From positions 1 to 8,380 of the forward strand of contig CAYTFK010000307.1 in NCBI GenBank assembly GCA_964436865.1: a stretch of 8,380 nucleotides of DNA, written 5' to 3'. How positions within the stretch are numbered: position 1 is the stretch's first letter; each line of letters opens with the position of its first letter. Both the position numbers and the translations under genes were made by a program. Source of the stretch: JAXGPP01 sp964436865 (GTDB lineage: Bacteria; Planctomycetota; Planctomycetia; Pirellulales; Thermoguttaceae). The notes beneath the pieces were generated by a model. The model ran no database searches. It worked only from the letters and a program-made list of their open reading frames with translations, and had not been told where the DNA came from. Of this stretch, positions 6,325 to 8,380 are shown in pieces.

Positions 6325-7245
6325 ATGCGACTCTCGTTGTTCTCGATCAGTTATGCCGGGCTGTGGGGACAGCACACCCTCGATCTTCCCCAGGTATTCG
6401 AGCGGGCTTCGCGGCTCGGATTCGACGGCGTGATGCTGGCCGGGAAACGCCCGCACCTCTCACCGCTCGACGCCACCACTGAACGGGTGGAGGAGCTCAA
6501 AGCCGCGTTCCAGCGATGCGGCTTGCGTTGCGAGGCACTCGCCGGTTACACCGACTTCGCCGGCGGCGCGGCCGCCGAGGTTCCATACGCTGAAATGCAG
6601 ATCGCCTATGTCGCAGCCTTGGCGCGGCTGGCTGCCGCCTTGGGAGCAGGCATTGTCCGAGTGTTCACCGCCTACGAATCGACTGGCGCCGATGTCGGCC
6701 GGCTCTGGACGCGAGTTGTCGCAGCGCTCCGGGAGTGCTGCGACCGTGCTGCGGAGCACGGTGTGACGATCGCAATCCAGAATCACCACGACATTGCGGT
6801 GCAGACCGACGCCCTCCTGGAACTGTTGCACGACATCGACCGGCCCAACTGTCGACTGGGATTCGACGCTTGGTCCCCTGCCCTCCGCGGAGAGGATCTC
6901 TACCAGGCCGCTTGCAAGGCCGCGCCGTACACGGCGATGACAACCAATGCCGACTATGTGCGGTTGCCCCGGTTTCGCTATCAGCCGTCCCTGGTCAACT
7001 ACCAGCCGGCAGTGCCCGATTTCGTCCGAGCCGTGCCGTTCGGGGAGGGATTCATCGACTACACGGCGTTTTTTCGCGGGCTTGTCGACGGCGGCTTCCA
7101 AGGTGTGGCCAACTTTGAAATGTGCTCCCCCTTGCGAGGCGGCGGGAGCCTGGACAATCTGGACCGCTGTGCGGCCCAATATGTCCGCTGGATGCGGGAA
7201 CACATCCTGGAAGCGACGGAGAACCACGGGAACATACCGGGATAA
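6325..7245 (+). CDS. Sugar phosphate isomerase/epimerase-family TIM-barrel protein
   Basis: This 306-residue protein has no signal peptide, so it is probably cytoplasmic. It belongs to the xylose isomerase-like TIM-barrel superfamily (AP endonuclease family 2 fold). Visible blocks are the opening strand SLFSISYAGLWGQ (4-16), LGFDGVMLAGKRPH (31-44), IAIQNHHD (149-156), LGFDAWSP (178-185), TTNADY (206-211), AVPFGEGFIDY (236-246) and FEMCSPLRGGGS (264-275). In classical members such as D-tagatose 3-epimerase the metal is held by Glu, Asp, His and Glu. By eye these positions correspond here to Gln152, Asp181, a non-His residue near Asn208, and Glu265. The Gln may be normal for this subfamily. The substrate is unknown; isomerisation or epimerisation of a sugar or sugar acid is the family expectation, and related members include inosose dehydratases. 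An in-frame upstream ATG at 6226 is rejected because it lies in the promoter region. Shared control with the GH99-like gene suggests a role in using a sugar that enzyme releases. Confidence 0.85.
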   Translation: MRLSLFSISYAGLWGQHTLDLPQVFERASRLGFDGVMLAGKRPHLSPLDATTERVEELKAAFQRCGLRCEALAGYTDFAGGAAAEVPYAEMQIAYVAALARLAAALGAGIVRVFTAYESTGADVGRLWTRVVAALRECCDRAAEHGVTIAIQNHHDIAVQTDALLELLHDIDRPNCRLGFDAWSPALRGEDLYQAACKAAPYTAMTTNADYVRLPRFRYQPSLVNYQPAVPDFVRAVPFGEGFIDYTAFFRGLVDGGFQGVANFEMCSPLRGGGSLDNLDRCAAQYVRWMREHILEATENHGNIPG

Positions 7246-7302
7246 TGCGGAGTAGTCGCCGGCCGCGCTGGTCCGCGTAGAATTGTCACTAGCACGCCGG
7301 AG

Positions 7303-7330
7303 GCCGCGAGGGTCTTGGCCCTCGGACGGC
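7303..7330 (+). other. Hairpin in the leader of the rhodanese gene
   Basis: CGAGGG (7307-7312) pairs with CCCTCG (7319-7324) around a 6-nt loop. GCCG (7303-7306) can add four pairs with CGGC (7327-7330) across a 2-nt bulge. No T-run follows, so a classical intrinsic terminator is not supported. It lies 58 bp after the isomerase stop and 27 bp before the rhodanese start, so it could partly terminate or act in the leader. Confidence 0.3.
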
Positions 7331-7357
7331 ACATCACCCCTAATCGTTCGGAACGCC

Positions 7358-8272
7358 ATGAAGATCTTCCCCCTCCTTGTTGGCGTCACCCTCCTCTTGC
7401 CCGCGACCGTGCGGGGCTCGGAGGCCGCAAGATACCCCCGCAGCGGATTGCTCGTCGACCCCGCCGAGCTTGCCGAGGAAGAGGCAAGAGACAACTTCAC
7501 GATCCTCGATGCGCGGAAGCGGGAGGAGTACGACACTGAGCATGTTCCGGGCGCCCTGTGGGTGGATGTGTCAGCATGGAGCGAGGCGCTCGGCGACGGA
7601 AGGGACAGTGAAGCCTGGTCGGTGCGAATCGGCGAACTCGGGATCAGACACAAATCGAAGATCGTCGTCTACGATGACAATCGTTCGCGCGATTCCGCTC
7701 GAGTCTGGTGGCTCTTACGTTACTGGGGCGCCGGCGATGTCCGCTTGCTCAACGGCGGCTGGAAAGGCTGGAAAGCGGCCGATTTGCCCGTCAGTTCTGA
7801 AGAACCCCATGTGGACCGGGCCACGTTCAAGGCCACGGCGGCCACGGAAAGACTGATGACAGCACAAGACGTGCTCGACATTCTGAAGTCGGGCGCGATT
7901 CAGATCGTCGATGCCCGATCCGAGGCCGAATTCTGCGGCATCGACAAGCAGAAGAACAAGGTCGGTGGGGCAATCCCGGGTGCAAAGCATCTCGAGTGGG
8001 ACGATCTGATCGACTCGAAGACAGGTCGCTTCAAGGATGCCGACGAGCTAAGGCGCCTGTTCGCCGAGGCCAAAATCGAGCTGGATCGTCCAGCGGTCAG
8101 CCACTGCCAGTCGGGTGGGCGGGCCTCGGTGATGGCCTTTGCACTGGAACTCATGGGCGTCAGGGATGTACGCAATTACTACCGCGGTTGGAGCGAATGG
8201 GGCAACGAAGAGGGACTGCCGGTCATGGTCCCCGAAGAGCAAAAGAGAAAGGCTGAAGATACCGCGGAATGA
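7358..8272 (+). CDS. Exported tandem-domain rhodanese (sulfurtransferase)
   Basis: This is a 304-residue protein. The ATG at 7358 is chosen because it begins a signal peptide (hydrophobic residues about 3-15, cleavage probably near SEA, residue 23); the ribosome binding site is weak (GGAA, 4-nt spacing). Two rhodanese domains follow. Domain 1 (about 31-146) has ILDARKREEYDTEHVPGA (49-66), SARVWWLLRYWG (113-124) and LNGGWKGW (131-138). Asp residues stand where a catalytic Cys would be (VVYDDNRS, 103-110), so it is inactive, as usual in two-domain rhodaneses. Domain 2 (about 165-290) has IVDARSEAEF (183-192) and the active loop HCQSGGRAS with Cys250 as the persulfide-carrying residue. The loop differs from the CGSGVTA type of mercaptopyruvate sulfurtransferases and resembles CxxGGR loops, so donor preference (thiosulfate or other) is open. 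The signal peptide indicates a periplasmic or extracellular enzyme. It lies 112 bp after the isomerase gene on the same strand, but no functional link is evident. Confidence 0.88.
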   Translation: MKIFPLLVGVTLLLPATVRGSEAARYPRSGLLVDPAELAEEEARDNFTILDARKREEYDTEHVPGALWVDVSAWSEALGDGRDSEAWSVRIGELGIRHKSKIVVYDDNRSRDSARVWWLLRYWGAGDVRLLNGGWKGWKAADLPVSSEEPHVDRATFKATAATERLMTAQDVLDILKSGAIQIVDARSEAEFCGIDKQKNKVGGAIPGAKHLEWDDLIDSKTGRFKDADELRRLFAEAKIELDRPAVSHCQSGGRASVMAFALELMGVRDVRNYYRGWSEWGNEEGLPVMVPEEQKRKAEDTAE

Positions 8273-8380
8273 ACCCGGCATTCTATGGCGGTGACTTGGC
8301 TGCTGCATAGCCTCCATCGGGGATGGCAATGTGGCGGTGGTGAAGCCGGCGCATCTCGCGCCACAGGAAAACAGCGGTGA
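8273..8380. other. Right-edge stretch without a recognisable gene
   Basis: I see no coding content here. A 5-bp stem with a 3-nt loop (CCATC 8314-8318, GATGG 8322-8326) lacks a T-run. At the very end AGGA (8365-8368) precedes a GTG at 8377 by 8 nt and might start another gene to the right, but only one codon is visible. Confidence 0.4.

Noticed and set aside
6184..6456. Upstream extension of the GH99-like protein to an in-frame Met at 6456
   Set aside because: It would run into the isomerase gene and cover the divergent promoters. The ATG at 6183 has a strong ribosome binding site and starts a signal peptide.
6460..7653. Long minus-strand reading frame across the isomerase and the start of the rhodanese gene
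   Set aside because: It is antisense to two well-supported genes and has no recognisable content.
8314..8326. Small stem-loop after the rhodanese stop as a terminator
   Set aside because: It has only 5 bp of stem, a 3-nt loop and no T-run.

Overview
The window looks like chromosomal DNA of a high-GC Gram-negative bacterium, most likely a planctomycete (Pirellulales-like). That is an inference from family resemblance. The left gene has the secretin N-domain layout common in Planctomycetota. The isomerase carries a C-terminal EMCSPLRGGGS block that I associate with that phylum. A GH99-like enzyme with added jelly-roll modules also fits. I see no mobile elements, tRNA or rRNA genes, or CRISPR repeats.

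Layout, left to right. (1) 1-2252, minus: a long exported protein cut off by the left edge. It has a GTG start, a signal peptide, an Ala/Pro-rich linker, an LTxxQ-like helical segment, a secretin N0-like domain and then a tandem array of N1-like domains. (2) 2253-2570: a divergent intergenic region with weak promoter candidates and a nested dyad. (3) 2571-3425, plus: a small exported protein with one C-terminal BON domain. (4) 3439-6183, minus: a 914-residue exported GH99-like (WbsX-type) protein, convergent with the BON gene and only 13 bp from it. (5) 6184-6324: a compact divergent control region. (6) 6325-7245, plus: a sugar phosphate isomerase/epimerase-family TIM barrel. (7) 7358-8272, plus: an exported tandem-domain rhodanese. 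(8) 8273-8380: no gene visible.

The most interesting regulatory signal is in region 5. A perfect 12-bp inverted repeat with a 10-bp spacer lies midway between the GH99-like gene and the isomerase gene. Its two arms contain the -35 boxes of two outward-facing sigma70-like promoters, each with a 17-bp spacer. One regulator bound there could switch both genes together. This supports reading the pair as a small carbohydrate-use unit: an exported glycan-acting enzyme and a cytoplasmic sugar isomerase. The substrate cannot be read from the sequence.

Four of the five genes appear to encode exported products, so the window is rich in envelope or periplasm functions. No complete new multi-gene system is evident. 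The unusual items are the secretin N-domain array, the GH99-like domain enclosed by related jelly-roll modules, the substituted metal-site positions of the isomerase, and the shared divergent operator.
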